31,706 nt of DNA from Fragilaria crotonensis (lineage: Eukaryota; Bacillariophyta; Fragilariophyceae; Fragilariales; Fragilariaceae), in the NCBI GenBank assembly GCA_022925895.1, contig JAKSYS010000708.1, positions 1 to 31,706 of the forward strand, written 5' to 3'. Shown here piece after piece: positions 1 to 10,100 of the stretch (positions are counted from its first letter, which is position 1; every line of letters begins with the position of its first letter). A program made the translations under genes and the position numbers. The notes beneath the pieces were generated by a model. The model did not search any database. It was not told where the DNA came from and saw nothing but the letters and a program-made list of their open reading frames with translations.

Positions 1-569
1 CAACAGGAGCATAATGTGTTGCATTTCCTGGAGGAGCCAGAAGTGGCATAGTTGAAGAAGTGACTGGTTCGCACGAACAATGACTGTGTGGTGCAATCAA
101 AGGCAACTGTTCTTTGCTGATGCCAAGGCTGGCAGACACGTACAAGAATGGTAGTCCAACATGTGAATGAGACTGAGTGAGTGAAGGCAGCCAGAAGGGA
201 GATTGTGAGCAACTCTGGAAATTCTCCACCAAGGCATACAACACTTTGAAGCCTTATGCAAGGCCCATGCCAAACAGGCCTGTGATGAAAAAAAGAAGGA
301 TGTGAAAAGCAAGTCCAATGCAAGTAACAATGCTGCTGCAACTGCAGATTCTCAGGAGGATGAACCTTTTGAGGAGGACTAAGCGCCAAAACTGTGACTT
401 CCAATGCTGGAAGAAGCTTTGCCACTGATTGGCAGAGTATGAACTGTTCTTATAAGGCACATTTGAAGATGTTCTACTGATCACTGTCCTTTTTTTGAGT
501 GAACTTGACTCTCACACAGGCAAACGTGTTGCAAGAAGCAATGCTCTGTTTGTCTCTGACAAAGGATGT

Positions 570-870
570 CAGAACACTGTGCACCTTTCATGGTGAACAT
601 TATCCCATACAGGAGAATTCCATCGCCCCGGCTGCGAATATGTGGACTTACCCTGAGAATGGACAAACAGTACATCCTCAATGTCATGAGGCTCTGTACT
701 ATGGGGACTGAGTTATGTGACTCTGCTGACCCCCAACTCAATTGTGCAAATGATGTCACTAGTCATGGATGTACCTGACCAGTTTGATGCCAAGTTCTTG
801 CATTATCTTATCCAACCGCAATGTTGCGTATTCCATATCCTTGAATGGCACTTTGTCACTATGCGTGAGT
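570..870 (+). pseudogene. Element A protease relic
   Basis: Fragments in shifting frames read as a copia protease C-terminal half. They include ENGQTV, then EALYYGD, then a TPNS/CAND stretch, then VPDQFDAK. The same blocks in element C read PTTGDSV, DQVLWFG and LINPHQIRAHG, which fixes the identity. Stops and frame changes separate the blocks, so no protein can be made. The upstream bases 1-570 probably hold the gag tail, including a Lys-rich stretch near 285-330, but I could not match it to a known domain. Confidence 0.55.
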
Positions 871-1253
871 TGTTAGCTCTTGTTGCATTGATCTCGCAGA
901 TGTTCTGTGATTCCTACTTTGATCTATTTGCCAAAAAAGGAGGAGATTTGTATTTCCAGCATGTGTGTTGCTGAAATGTTGTTGGCAACTGATCATATGC
1001 GGAATGCACCAAGGTTGGTTTCTGCGGTTGAATTGCTGTGTTTGATGTGTGATTACACTGGTCAGGAGGATGGCTCTCTAGGGGACCGTTTTGTGGGCGC
1101 ATTTTTGCAGTTAATGATGTCGCTGGAGATGGCTTGTCTGGGCATAGAGGCAAAGTTGTCTACTTGTTGCCAGATGTTAAGAGCCAAAAGTTATTTGTCC
1201 TATGGGTGAGCAAGGAACAATCAAAACTAACACCAGGTGTCCTGTCGTGACAG

Positions 1254-1345
1254 TGGGGAGTTGACCTGATGCTGTTGAGAAATTGTTGCAAGTGGCAACA
1301 CAGACTGATGTATCGGGCAGAAGAAAGGTGCATCAGAAGCATGGT
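1254..1345 (+). pseudogene. Element A pre-integrase relic
   Basis: One short open stretch reads WGVD, then PDAVEKLLQVATQTDVSG, then RRKVHQKHG. I read this as the segment just before the integrase core in this copia lineage, where a Trp-Gly-Ile start, a TTQ-like motif and an Arg-Arg-His tail are usual. The integrase core expected next (about 1350-1900) is too decayed for me to align residue by residue. The assignment rests on the order of domains and on this block alone. Confidence 0.4.
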
Positions 1346-2349
1346 AAAGTTGTTTACTGGTTTCCATGGCTGTTGGAACTCTGATTGATTCTGAATGTGT
1401 TACCTGCCTGGGGACATGGCATTGGCTACGCAGGCGCCTATGAGCGGTCAAGGATGCGCCCATCTCAACCTGTGTTTGCATTGACGTCATTACCTAATGA
1501 ACGGGTATCCCTTGGGCAGTTGCAGCTGACAATGCGCTGGAAGATGGGTCATGGGCAGCTTGGAAAGTCAGTTGGCAGTTCTCCTGAACAGCTGATGGTG
1601 CCCAACAGTCTTCAACCAAACCATGCAAAGTCTTTAAGCTGGAATCTTGAGAACTGATGCTCCATGGCACTGAAACAATTTGGTGCAAGGACAGAAAACA
1701 AAGTGATGGCGCCAAGAAACCTGATGGTATCGGGAACGCAACAACTCCAATGAAGTCATTGATGGGGACGAGCTGGGCCCAAGTGGGATTTAATCCAGGA
1801 TGTCTGATTCAATTGTTTGGTCAGTGGATTGGATGGAGTTGCTGAAGTTTTGGCATTCCTTCTGTACCCCGGTGACTATAACTGGTGAAGATGTTGTTTG
1901 AAAGTTTTTTTGGAATGGGTGTGAAGATGATCTTGCCAACCCAATTGCCAAGCTTTTGCTCAATAGATTGGAGGACAAAGATATTTGCTCCAAAAGGTGG
2001 GAATGCCTCAAAGCTGAGGACATGGACCCGTATTGAAAGGACTCCATGCTGGAGGATCCTATTGAGTTCTTCAATGGTGAAGACGGAAGTTGTTTGGAGC
2101 TGGGGACATGGATGACTCCAAGGAGGAGACTGATGGCCACACCCTAGAGTCCAACAATCACAATGAATTCAACAGGCGCTGTTGCCCAAGGCTGAGAAGC
2201 TATGAAAGCACATGCCATAGGGTGAGCGTGGCTATGTTGGTCAAGCAATTGACAAGTAATCATTGTGCTATGTCTTAGTATGCTATCTGAGTGACTATGT
2301 GTCCCAGGTGGATTGACAGGTGCGGTTTCTATTTATCGTCTAACGGAGG

Positions 2350-3320
2350 AATGAGGCTGCTCTGTGTTGTTGTGGGTGATGATTGACCAATGGCAGACTG
2401 AGCATAAGCCGTCAAAGAGTGATGGGCATACTTATGTCAGGGGAGACCAGGCCGCCTATCAATACAATGCAAGGTTGGGAACTGAAAGTCAAATGCTGTG
2501 ATGAGCCAACGATTGCGGTCGTCCCATAAATTGATGGAATTGAAGAGTTAGGTTTGGTCTAAGTTGCGGAGTTCGATGTTGCCAACAGGGTTGTGGAAAT
2601 GAGTCTATAATTCCTTGGTGGTTACAAGGTCTCGCAGATGGAGGATCAGATTCTGTTAATGGTCAAGGCCAGACATTGGGCATGGAGCTGCATGTTTGGA
2701 ATTGTGCTAGAAGGTCTTTGACACATGCTCCTTAAGTTCAATGAATGGGGACCAATCTTGAGGACAGGCAATCGAGCTGGAGATGAAGTGCATCGGATCA
2801 GCGTTCGAATTAATTGACAATGGTGTCATGCTGAAGTTCCACTAGTATGTTGGCTGTCATATGATCTTTGATGTCGAGATGATCTTGACACGAACGGCAA
2901 GTCTGGTTGCCAAAGGGCACCAGATCGATTGTGTCGCGTGGCTGTAAAAGGATTGCATCCACGTTGGCGACACTGAATGAAGTCTTCAATGTTGAAGATA
3001 AGTTTGAATGTCGTGTCTACTGATGTGCAAGGGACATGACTGGATGCTCCAATGCTGGAGGAGATATACGCAGCTGCAAGGCATGAGCTGGGTGCGGCAA
3101 AGAAGTTGTTGGGTGCTACTGCTTGTTCGTGTTCCATTTGGTTTGAAGTCGAATGTTGTCGAAGTTGGGACCACAGCCACAGTATGTGGGAAGTCTTTAT
3201 ATGTAATGAAGATCCTGACATGTGGATGAGACCAAGGGTTAAGCTGAATGGGGACGTGCTGAAAGTATTTCCTACGCTGTGTGAATGGTGCTCATTGCAT
3301 CCCACATAGTGAGTCACAAG
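2350..3320 (+). pseudogene. Element A chromo-like linker and RT relic
   Basis: Near 2560 the reading VAEFDVANRVVEM matches VAEHAVANKIANE of element C. From about 2660 to 2850 the pattern of the RT N-terminus follows, ending in AFELIDNG. At 2857 GCHMIFDVEM and then LVAKGHQ match the CHVIFDVKMD and FVAGGH blocks of C. From 3052 to 3240 an 86-codon open stretch carries EEIYAAARHELGA, a degraded alanine/leucine block, then NEDPDMWMRP, equivalent to QADPDVWIRV in C. The YVDD segment is not readable. The frame changes at least five times. Confidence 0.65.
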
Positions 3321-3619
3321 TTGTGATGGACTGTCTTCCCGCAAAGCCTACCTTGAGGAACGGATGTGTAAAGCAAACTTGATTCTTATGTGAAAACCAA
3401 AGTCAAGAAATCGATCAATGGAACAGGCAAGCGAACTAAGTAAAGATGGTAATGATGTTTGGCCTTGGTGCAACTGAAATTGAACGTGAGCTTGAGGAGA
3501 TTGGTGAACATCTGAGCGTAAGAGTGTTGATCATAATGAGAGATGGTTATGTAATGAGATTGATACCACCCAGAGTTGGATTGCCAAGTGTGTGATCTGT
3601 TCCAGGGTTGAATCAGCGT

Positions 3620-4190
3620 ATTGCATTGGACTTGTGAATTTGGTTGGATCGGTATCTCTGTGGACGTTGCAATGTTGTTGCGTTTCCTCGCTGCACTGAG
3701 GAGGGGACATCATGACCGTGCTTCCCATGTCTTTGAAGACCTGAAATAGTACAATCAGTTGAGCGTGGCCTTCGATGAGGCGGAGCTAAGCTTGACATGC
3801 TTCTGGTTATGTGACTGGATGAAGTATTGCTCTGTTATCAGCAATGCTGCTGTGTAACCAGACGTAACTACCTGATGTCAGGAGTGCTTGATTTTGATGA
3901 TTTGCCATGTCAACACAAACCAAGCAGGTTGGTGTGATACATGGTTGAATCAAACGAAGATCTGATTTACAAATTAGATTTGAATTTGTGGCTGCAAAGG
4001 TTGCAGTGACCCTGGTTGTAAAGTAAACGACTGAAGGCGGTGACATACATTATCGACAAATGCGAAGTACGTTAGCGGTTGGTTATGTGTGGATTGCTGA
4101 GGAAGACTGAGGCAACAACTTAGAGCAGATGAACTGACTAAGTGTCTTCCGGGGACCGCGACTAAGAGAGTTGTGCTCTCATGTGTGCCA
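3620..4190 (+). pseudogene. Element A RNase H relic
   Basis: In one frame from about 3619 the sequence reads SVLHWTCEFGWIGISVDVAM and then FLAALRRGHHDRASHVFEDL before a stop. This lines up with the ILRWAIELGRLDIFVEVS and LPRRGHLEALYHIFAYLK blocks of element C. Near 3985 RFEFVAAKVAV matches the GSEFVALRAAK block. Near 4090-4180 GYVWIAEED and then GPRLRELCSHV match the terminal IIRVGKEDG and DRRRALCRHIM blocks. The coding part therefore ended near 4190. The catalytic region is split by stops. Confidence 0.7.
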
Positions 4191-4254
4191 TGGTGAAGTG
4201 TCCAAAAGGGACATAACACCAACATGTGAAGTGTCCAAAACGGACATGATGCAA

Positions 4255-4406
4255 GTGGAAGTACATAATGATTATGGAACCACTTATCCCCTAGGTGGAT
4301 GTACGCAAGGCGCGGAACCACCGTCATGTGGATGTAGTATGCAATGGTGCAGAACCACAGATTGAACTGATGGGTGGACGTACATGTGATGACACGTGGA
4401 ACCACC
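4255..4406 (+). repeat. Four degenerate units of a short GTGGA...GAACCAC repeat
   Basis: Four units begin GTGGA(A/T/C)GTA and end GAACCAC, starting at 4255, 4295, 4328 and 4374. Spacing is about 33-46 bases. Just upstream, at 4190-4245, two copies of TGTGAAGTGTCCAAAA followed by a GGACAT motif also sit in tandem. They lie just after the end of the RNase H relic, where the untranslated tail or LTR of element A would be expected. Confidence 0.6.
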
Positions 4407-4553
4407 AAGAATAGCTGATGATGGCCGGCTTCTGCATGGCGGATTTAAGAGTCGAACTAGTTGTCTGTGACGCCTAGTGCGAGGGGACTGAGTGAATCCT
4501 GTCATGAGTGCGGGATATTCGGACAAGCATACAAGGCGCGTGTCCCACGATGA

Positions 4554-4559
4554 CGTGGA
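4554..4559. repeat. Left target site duplication of element E
   Basis: CGTGGA precedes the left LTR and recurs at 17924-17929 directly after the right LTR. A duplication of 5-6 bp is normal for copia integrase. The exact length is ambiguous by one or two bases, because neighbouring bases also match. Confidence 0.75.
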
Positions 4560-4869
4560 TGTAATGATACTGGTACCTGCGTACCGTCACAAACGCAGAA
4601 CCAACAGAATGGATGCGCCGAGTCGTTCATTCTCATTCGTGTCTTCACCGAGACGTACATTCGTATGTCTCGACGTACATTTGTACTCAGTCGTGGATGT
4701 ATTCGCGCGTAGAGTTTACGGTCGTTCCACGTATGAAAACACGTGAACACGACTGCCGATTCTACAATCGCTCGAAATAATCATAATACCAATAAACCCA
4801 CTTTTGCAAAGCCCTTTACTTCGTAGTTTTGCTCGCCGCGTGTTGCAAGCACGACACCAAATAATCACA
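4560..4869 (+). repeat. 5' LTR of element E
   Basis: The LTR begins TGTAATGATACTGG and ends AATCACA, giving the usual TGT...ACA ends. It is nearly identical to 17614-17923. An AATAAA sits at 4791-4796, a plausible polyadenylation signal. The promoter position is not evident. Confidence 0.9.
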
Positions 4870-4883
4870 CGCTTCCTCTGCGC
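4870..4883 (+). promoter_or_regulatory. Candidate primer-binding site of E, matching the D-arm of initiator tRNA-Met
   Basis: The 14 bases directly after the 5' LTR, CGCTTCCTCTGCGC, are complementary to GCGCAGAGGAAGCG. The D-arm of eukaryotic initiator tRNA-Met is known to read GCGCAG-N-GGAAGCG, so all fixed bases match. Extending two bases into the LTR adds CA, which pairs with the UG that follows in many species. This would require a primer whose 3' end lies in the D-arm, that is a cleaved tRNA. Inference from sequence only. Confidence 0.5.
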
Positions 4884-4913
4884 GAGTTGAAAGAAGAAAC
4901 AAGGTAAAGTACC

Positions 4914-6181
4914 ATGGCTGACGAACCGGACGAAGCCGAAGTTGTATTCGCGTTCTCCCCAGCGTTGGCTGTCCAGGATTGCTCGACTTCACGAAGAGCG
5001 AACACTCCAAGATCTACAAGTCCGCCATCCGAGAAGTCTGCAAGGAACCTTTGACTGCGAAGCCGAAGGCCTCTTCCAGTTCCTTAAAGACGTCCAGGAC
5101 AGAGCGGACGAGATGGGTGGTCCGATGGCATCCTAAACATCACGTTGGAGGTGACGGACGACAACGAGCCGGTACAGGAGGCTCATCGAGAACTACGGCA
5201 CGATTTCATTGGAGAAAGTCACCGAGTCCGAGTTGCAGTACATCAACGAGCAAGGACGAGAGGCGCAGGACACATACATGCTCTACAAGTGCCTCATGGC
5301 GTCCTTGACGAATGCTGCGAAGAAGAGAATCTCCTGTGGTCAGACCAATACAGGATTGGCGACAATGATCTGTGCAGCGGCGTGGCTCTCTTGAAGATCA
5401 TCATCCGAGAGAGCCACCTTGACACGAACGCAACCACCAACAAATTCGTACGAAGCTATCAAACTTGGACAGTTACATACTCACGGTGGACAGCGACATC
5501 GGCAAGTTCAACCAGTATGTGAAACTTCTGCTCAATCATTGACGGCGAGGAATCAGAAGACGTCAGATCTCCTCATCAACCTGTTTAAGGGATGGAGCTG
5601 TGAGCGACGAAGTCTTCGAGCGTGGCTCATGCGCAAGCAAGACGACCACGAGGAAGGGAAGAACTCACGCCTGACGACCTGATGATAGCCGCCAAGAACA
5701 AATACGATACGATGGTTGAGAAGGGCACATGGAATGCGCCGACGGCCGAAGAAAAGATTGTGGCGTTGGAAGCGAAATTCAACTCCACGATGAAGTCGCT
5801 CAACAAGAAGGTGTCCCGAGAGCTCGAAGAAGAAGAAAGGCAAGTCGGGAGGTGACAAGCAGTCTTCGAAGAAGAAGAAGGCGATCACCCGAAAGTGGAA
5901 GGCACGAAACCAGGCGACAAGAAAGAAGTCGACTTCCAGGGTCACATGTGGTACTGGTGCGGAAAAGACACCGGTGGAAAGTGCGAGAAGTGGCGAGCTC
6001 ACAAGCCGAAAGAATGCAAGGGCTTAGCCGCTGATGCAGCCGGTGACAAACGCAAGCGCGAGTCGACAGGATCAGACAAGAAGAAGGCGATTGAGAAGAA
6101 ACTCAAGGTCGCGAGGCCTACGTCGCCAAGATGGAACAGTCGGTCGAGAAGGACACGACGGAGGATGAGGACAGCGAGTGA
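4914..6181 (+). CDS. gag: Element E Gag (frame-disrupted)
   Basis: The start at 4914 sits in a strong context (ACCATGG) 45 bases after the LTR and opens MADEPDEAEVVFAF. The reading then moves between frames several times, through blocks such as LDFTKSEHSKIYKSAIREVC, EKVTESELQYINEQGREAQ, and RAWLMRKQDDHEEG. From 5680 to 5830 it has the alpha-helical, charged make-up of a copia capsid tail. A Lys-rich stretch follows, then a Cys/His motif (HMWYWCG, KCEKW, HKPKECKG at about 5944-6025) resembling the WC...H.P..C nucleic-acid-binding motif of some copia Gags and not a classic CCHC knuckle. It ends in acidic EDEDSE and a TGA at 6179. Role: packages the element RNA. At least four frame changes occur, so it is broken as read. 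Confidence 0.75.
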
Positions 6182-6226
6182 CGGGAGGGTGGACTAACAC
6201 GATAGTAGTGCGGACTTACTCACATT

Positions 6227-6684
6227 GTGTTGGTCTATACCACCATCATCGCGACCATTCTCCGATCAACGAAACGGACACTTGACGCCGAGAGTGGAGC
6301 AGGACAGCACGAAGGTTTGCAGAGAACGGACGTGCTCGTAACGTCGGCATGGTCATGCTGGCGAACGATCGAATCCATCTCGAGCGACCTGGGAGACTGG
6401 ATCCTGAAACACCAAGCCACACATTCGCTCCGGAACTGCCCACCATCGAATCAATCGCAAATGAGCAAGCTGCGGGCGAAGGGGGACCGTCATGGCGATG
6501 ACAGTTCTCGCCATGCAAGCGAATGCTACGATTGCGACCGAAAGGAAAACCCAATTCGACACCGATTCGGAAACGATCGGAATCGACAACCGATGTTCGG
6601 GGTGCATCTCACACGTGAAGGAGGACTTTGTTGGGAAACTGAGGCCGACGGACCGGGTCGTGAAGGGATTCGCAGGAACGAGAA
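6227..6684 (+). CDS. pol: Element E Pol, N-terminal segment with first half of protease (interrupted by B)
   Basis: Two overlapping frames (6227-6694 and 6492-6797) carry the start of Pol. The second has FDTDSETIGIDNRCSGCIS at about 6555-6611, which I recognise as the copia protease active-site region in a form with Asp-Asn-Arg (6585-6593) where retropepsins have Asp-Ser/Thr-Gly. It continues VKGFAGTRTT up to the insertion point of element B at 6689. The reading resumes past B at 13933 with NVQVGTLRWSWEDELG, the normal next part of the domain. The first 300 bases show no recognised domain. Confidence 0.75.
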
Positions 6685-6689
6685 CGACG
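6685..6689. repeat. Left target site duplication of nested element B
   Basis: CGACG here is repeated at 13928-13932 directly after the other LTR of B. The copies are exact and 5 bp long, the standard copia length. Removing B and one copy reconnects E's protease reading frame. Confidence 0.9.
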
Positions 6690-7104
6690 TGTGAGACCCT
6701 CTCTAGTACGGCAGATCCACAAACCTTGACCCGCTTGGGAGTCGGGTTAGTGCGGAACCGACGGGAACAGAAGAGAGGGAACACGACAACACAATGAACA
6801 AGAGCGTGGCGATGTTGAGAGGTGCGCGTCGCAAAGGGGTCGATGTCGGTGATGGTGATGTCGTGTGTCGTTGGCGTGGACGAAGCAATAACTGTACCTC
6901 TTCACCCTTACGATCGTAGACCGGCAAGAATGCAGTGGAGGTAATAGTTTTAAGCTAAGTTAGAAGTTGTGTGCCGATGAAGTACACCGGCTTAAACTAT
7001 ACTAGTCGGAGTGGCGCGTCATACAAGACACGACCATAGATGGTATACTGTGCGCAGTTGAACAATAGCACAGTATCCAAGAATGTAGGAGATATGCACT
7101 GACA
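6690..7104 (-). repeat. 3' LTR of element B
   Basis: 415 bp; on the element's own strand it begins TGTCAGTGC and ends GGTCTCACA. It matches 13517-13927 except for four single-base insertions: two in G runs near 6768 and 6778, one in the G run near 6838, and one T near 6855. Confidence 0.93.
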
Positions 7105-7120
7105 CACTCCCCCATTGTAA
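7105..7120 (-). promoter_or_regulatory. Polypurine tract of element B
   Basis: On the - strand the bases next to the 3' LTR read ACAATGGGGGAGTG. A purine-rich run directly before the 3' LTR is the normal start site for plus-strand DNA synthesis in LTR retrotransposons. Confidence 0.65.
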
Positions 7121-7169
7121 GCCGAGGCATGCAATGAGCAACAGAAGTGCATCTTGATAGAGAAGAACA

Positions 7170-10100
7170 TTAGGGAGCCGGGGGGGACCAAGGAGCACCG
7201 TAATGACCCATGAGACGACGAACGTGGCGGTGGTGGAGCGTGGAACCGAGCGACTTGGTCAAGGAATCGGCGGAATTGACGACGCCAGGAATATGTGACA
7301 GGACAATCTCGTTTGCGGCTTTCCACTCCTGAAGGGCAAAGTGTTGAATATCGATGTGACGAGCACGCGGTGTGGGGCGACTGGCGTTGACCATGAGGAT
7401 CGCAGCAGCGTTGTCTTCAAAAGCGTGGTCGGACCTTGTTGAGGATATCCGAGCTCCGAAAGAATCGATCGAAGGTACTTGGCAATCTTGGCAGCGTGGA
7501 CGGCGGCAAGGAATTCGGCTTCGGTGGAGCTTGTGGAAACCGTGGACTGAATCTTGGACTTGTAGGCCAGGGGACCTCCACAGAACATAAAAACAAGCCC
7601 AGTAATTGACCGGCGCGTGACAAGGTCCGTTGCATGCGCGGCGTCGACGTACCCAGCAAGTTCAATCGAGGAATGCGGTTGCGGGAAGTCAGGGAGAGTA
7701 GGATCAGGAGTGAGAATCTGGAAGTCGCCATGCGGAAGTGTTGCCAGAAACTTGTTTCGCCAATAGAGCAAACCCCAATTTTCGTCATGCGTAAGTACCG
7801 GGCGACACGACGTAACGCGTCGTAGTGTACTTTCGCAGGATGATCGGAGAACCGTGCAAGTGTTGTAACCGCGTATCCGATGTCCGGACGAGCAACCACA
7901 TAGGCGTAGATTAACGCGCCCAAGACACTTCGATACGAAAATCCAGCAGCCGTTTCGATGTCACAATATTCGGGTGTTCCGTCACGAGGCGCAGTGATGT
8001 AATCGTCAAACATCTGCTGTGTCGTTGAGGCGGCAAGAGGCTCGATAGGTTTCTCGTCGGTCTCGCGTGAGCCAGAGGAAGACCATCCATAGTGCGCAAG
8101 TAGTTTATCGATGTACGACTCGCAAGTTATCTTGATGTAGCGGTCGCGTTGCGCGATGTCGACACCGTTGAAAGACTCCAAAATACCCTCGTCGCGGAGG
8201 TCGATACCATCTTCGGAACATATCACACGAACGAGATCTTTAACAGCGTTGACATCGACACATCCGATAGCCAAATCGTCAACCTGACGACAGATAAGCA
8301 TCCGATGCCCATTGTATATTCCTTGATACAAGCTGCGTTCGTGAGTCGTTGAAGTAAAACCATGACGAGCGATGACAGCATTGACAAACTTTTCCCAGAG
8401 AGCACCTGATTCTGGATGGCCTTGGAGAGCGTGCTGAACAGGGAGCACCATATTTCGAGGAACGGATGTACCATGGCGAGCAAGATGCCAGTCGGCGTAT
8501 TGATCGTCGATGATCACAAACGTTGGTTGGTTTGGAGGCGGTGAGTTTGCATAAGCATTAGTCGCATCCACTTTCAAACTGATATATCCCTCGTGTGCAC
8601 ATAAAGCAAAGAAAAGACGCATGCAAGGTTGTTCGATGCAGCTAGAGTAGGTGTTAGCCAACTTTAGCTGCGGGCTACGAGGAGAGCCATCGCAGCAATT
8701 TCGTGCCTTTCGGGTGCCGTCCCCTTTGATAGCATAATTCCAATGCTGGCGAAGGACGATTGCGTCTTTCGGAGCGACGACAGGGGCTCCATACATCTCT
8801 TGCTTTGCCATCGAGTCAAGTTGTTTGAATTCAGCGTCCTGCCATTCCTTCCAATTTGGAAGGCGCCGGAGTTTACGCCGAGTGAAACTTCCCAGGCTTT
8901 GCTCTGCAGGTGTCCCATGGGTCGTTGTGTTCAGGGATCGAAGCAAAAGCTGGACGTGATCATCGTCGAGCTCGCCAGATTCGCCGGGGAAAACGAGACT
9001 GTTGTCGAACGGCTCCGGTCGCGGGGATGAGGACATGGACAGGATTGTCGAGACAGTGCGCAACTGATCCACGGAAAGATGAAGCGGTTGGTCGAGATGA
9101 CGATCGACGACAGGGATGTATCGATCCGGTGCAAAAACTATCTTGAAGGATTGTTCTTCGGATGTGGCGGCAGCTTGGAGTGCTTCCCAGGATGGACGCT
9201 GCGGTGAAAACAGCGACATCATTGATTGAAACGACGAAGGCGCCGATATATTTCCGACGAACGTTCCGGATGCGGGATGCGGTGGTGTTGGGTATGATGC
9301 CAGAGACAAAACCGCGTTTCCGAATGTGACATTCTTTGATCTCGAAGCCAAGGCTGGGATGTTCACAAGTGATGGGAGGGGACAGTTCATCGAGCCGGTC
9401 GAATGGATCATCGGAGACATCCAAATCGAAAGGGGGTAGGTCCAGACGATCAGGATCGACAACGCCGCCGTCGGCCAAATTGCGCAAGAGCTTGACATTG
9501 GGGGGTGGTTCATCAAGATCGTTCATTCCCTCATCGAATCGCGCATGGGTGGCGGTCTTGACGGTCGAGCTGCCAAGGTCAAAGTAATACATGACCTTCA
9601 GGGAGCGCGAGTACCCAAGAAAAATACCGAGACGTGAGTTTGGGACGACACGACCATATCGAGCAGTCGTTGGGCGAACGTGGATACGACACCCAAAAGT
9701 TCGAAGCTTCGCAAGGTTTGGAAGCGGGGCACCACACATCTCGTACGGGCTTGAAGGTCGATCGCCGTGGGGGGACGAAGTTGTACAAGCGAATGTAGTG
9801 GTAGAACGCATACGGCCAGAAGTTTGGTTGCAGATTTGCTCCAGAAAGCATGGTGCGAAGGGCGTCACCAATGGTTTGGTGCGGTCTTTCTCCTGGTCCA
9901 TTTTGGTGCGACGAGTCCGGACCCGTGAGTTCCACAACATATCCGAAGTTTGCGAAGGTGCGGTGAATGTCTCGACACTTCCCGAGTTCGCCACCTCCAT
10001 CCATTCGGACATACTTGTCCGGGCATTGTGGAGCGTTGCTGGCAAGCCAGCTGTTGATCCAATCGACGGGTGGAGCCTTGGTGGCAAAAGCGCGACCAAA

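Larger units (their letters stand above)
1..4420 (+). mobile_element. Element A: ancient, decayed Ty1/copia retrotransposon (left end outside window)
   Basis: The stretch has no long ORF, but conceptual translation across stops and frame changes recovers copia domains in the right order on the + strand: protease (about 600-870), pre-integrase (about 1255-1345), a chromo-like linker (about 2350-2600), RT (about 2640-3240) and RNase H (about 3620-4190). The residues match the corresponding parts of element C in this window, so A and C belong to one lineage. CpG is very scarce: I count 5 in the first 600 bases, against 13 in the 120 bases from 9001 in element B. That fits long decay of methylated cytosines. 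Neither LTR could be delimited, because the left end lies outside the window and no partner copy is available. The right limit is approximate. Confidence 0.75.

Noticed and set aside
2826..3344. 172-codon - strand ORF
   Set aside because: It lies antisense to the RT relic of element A, whose + strand blocks match element C; its own translation has no recognised motif.
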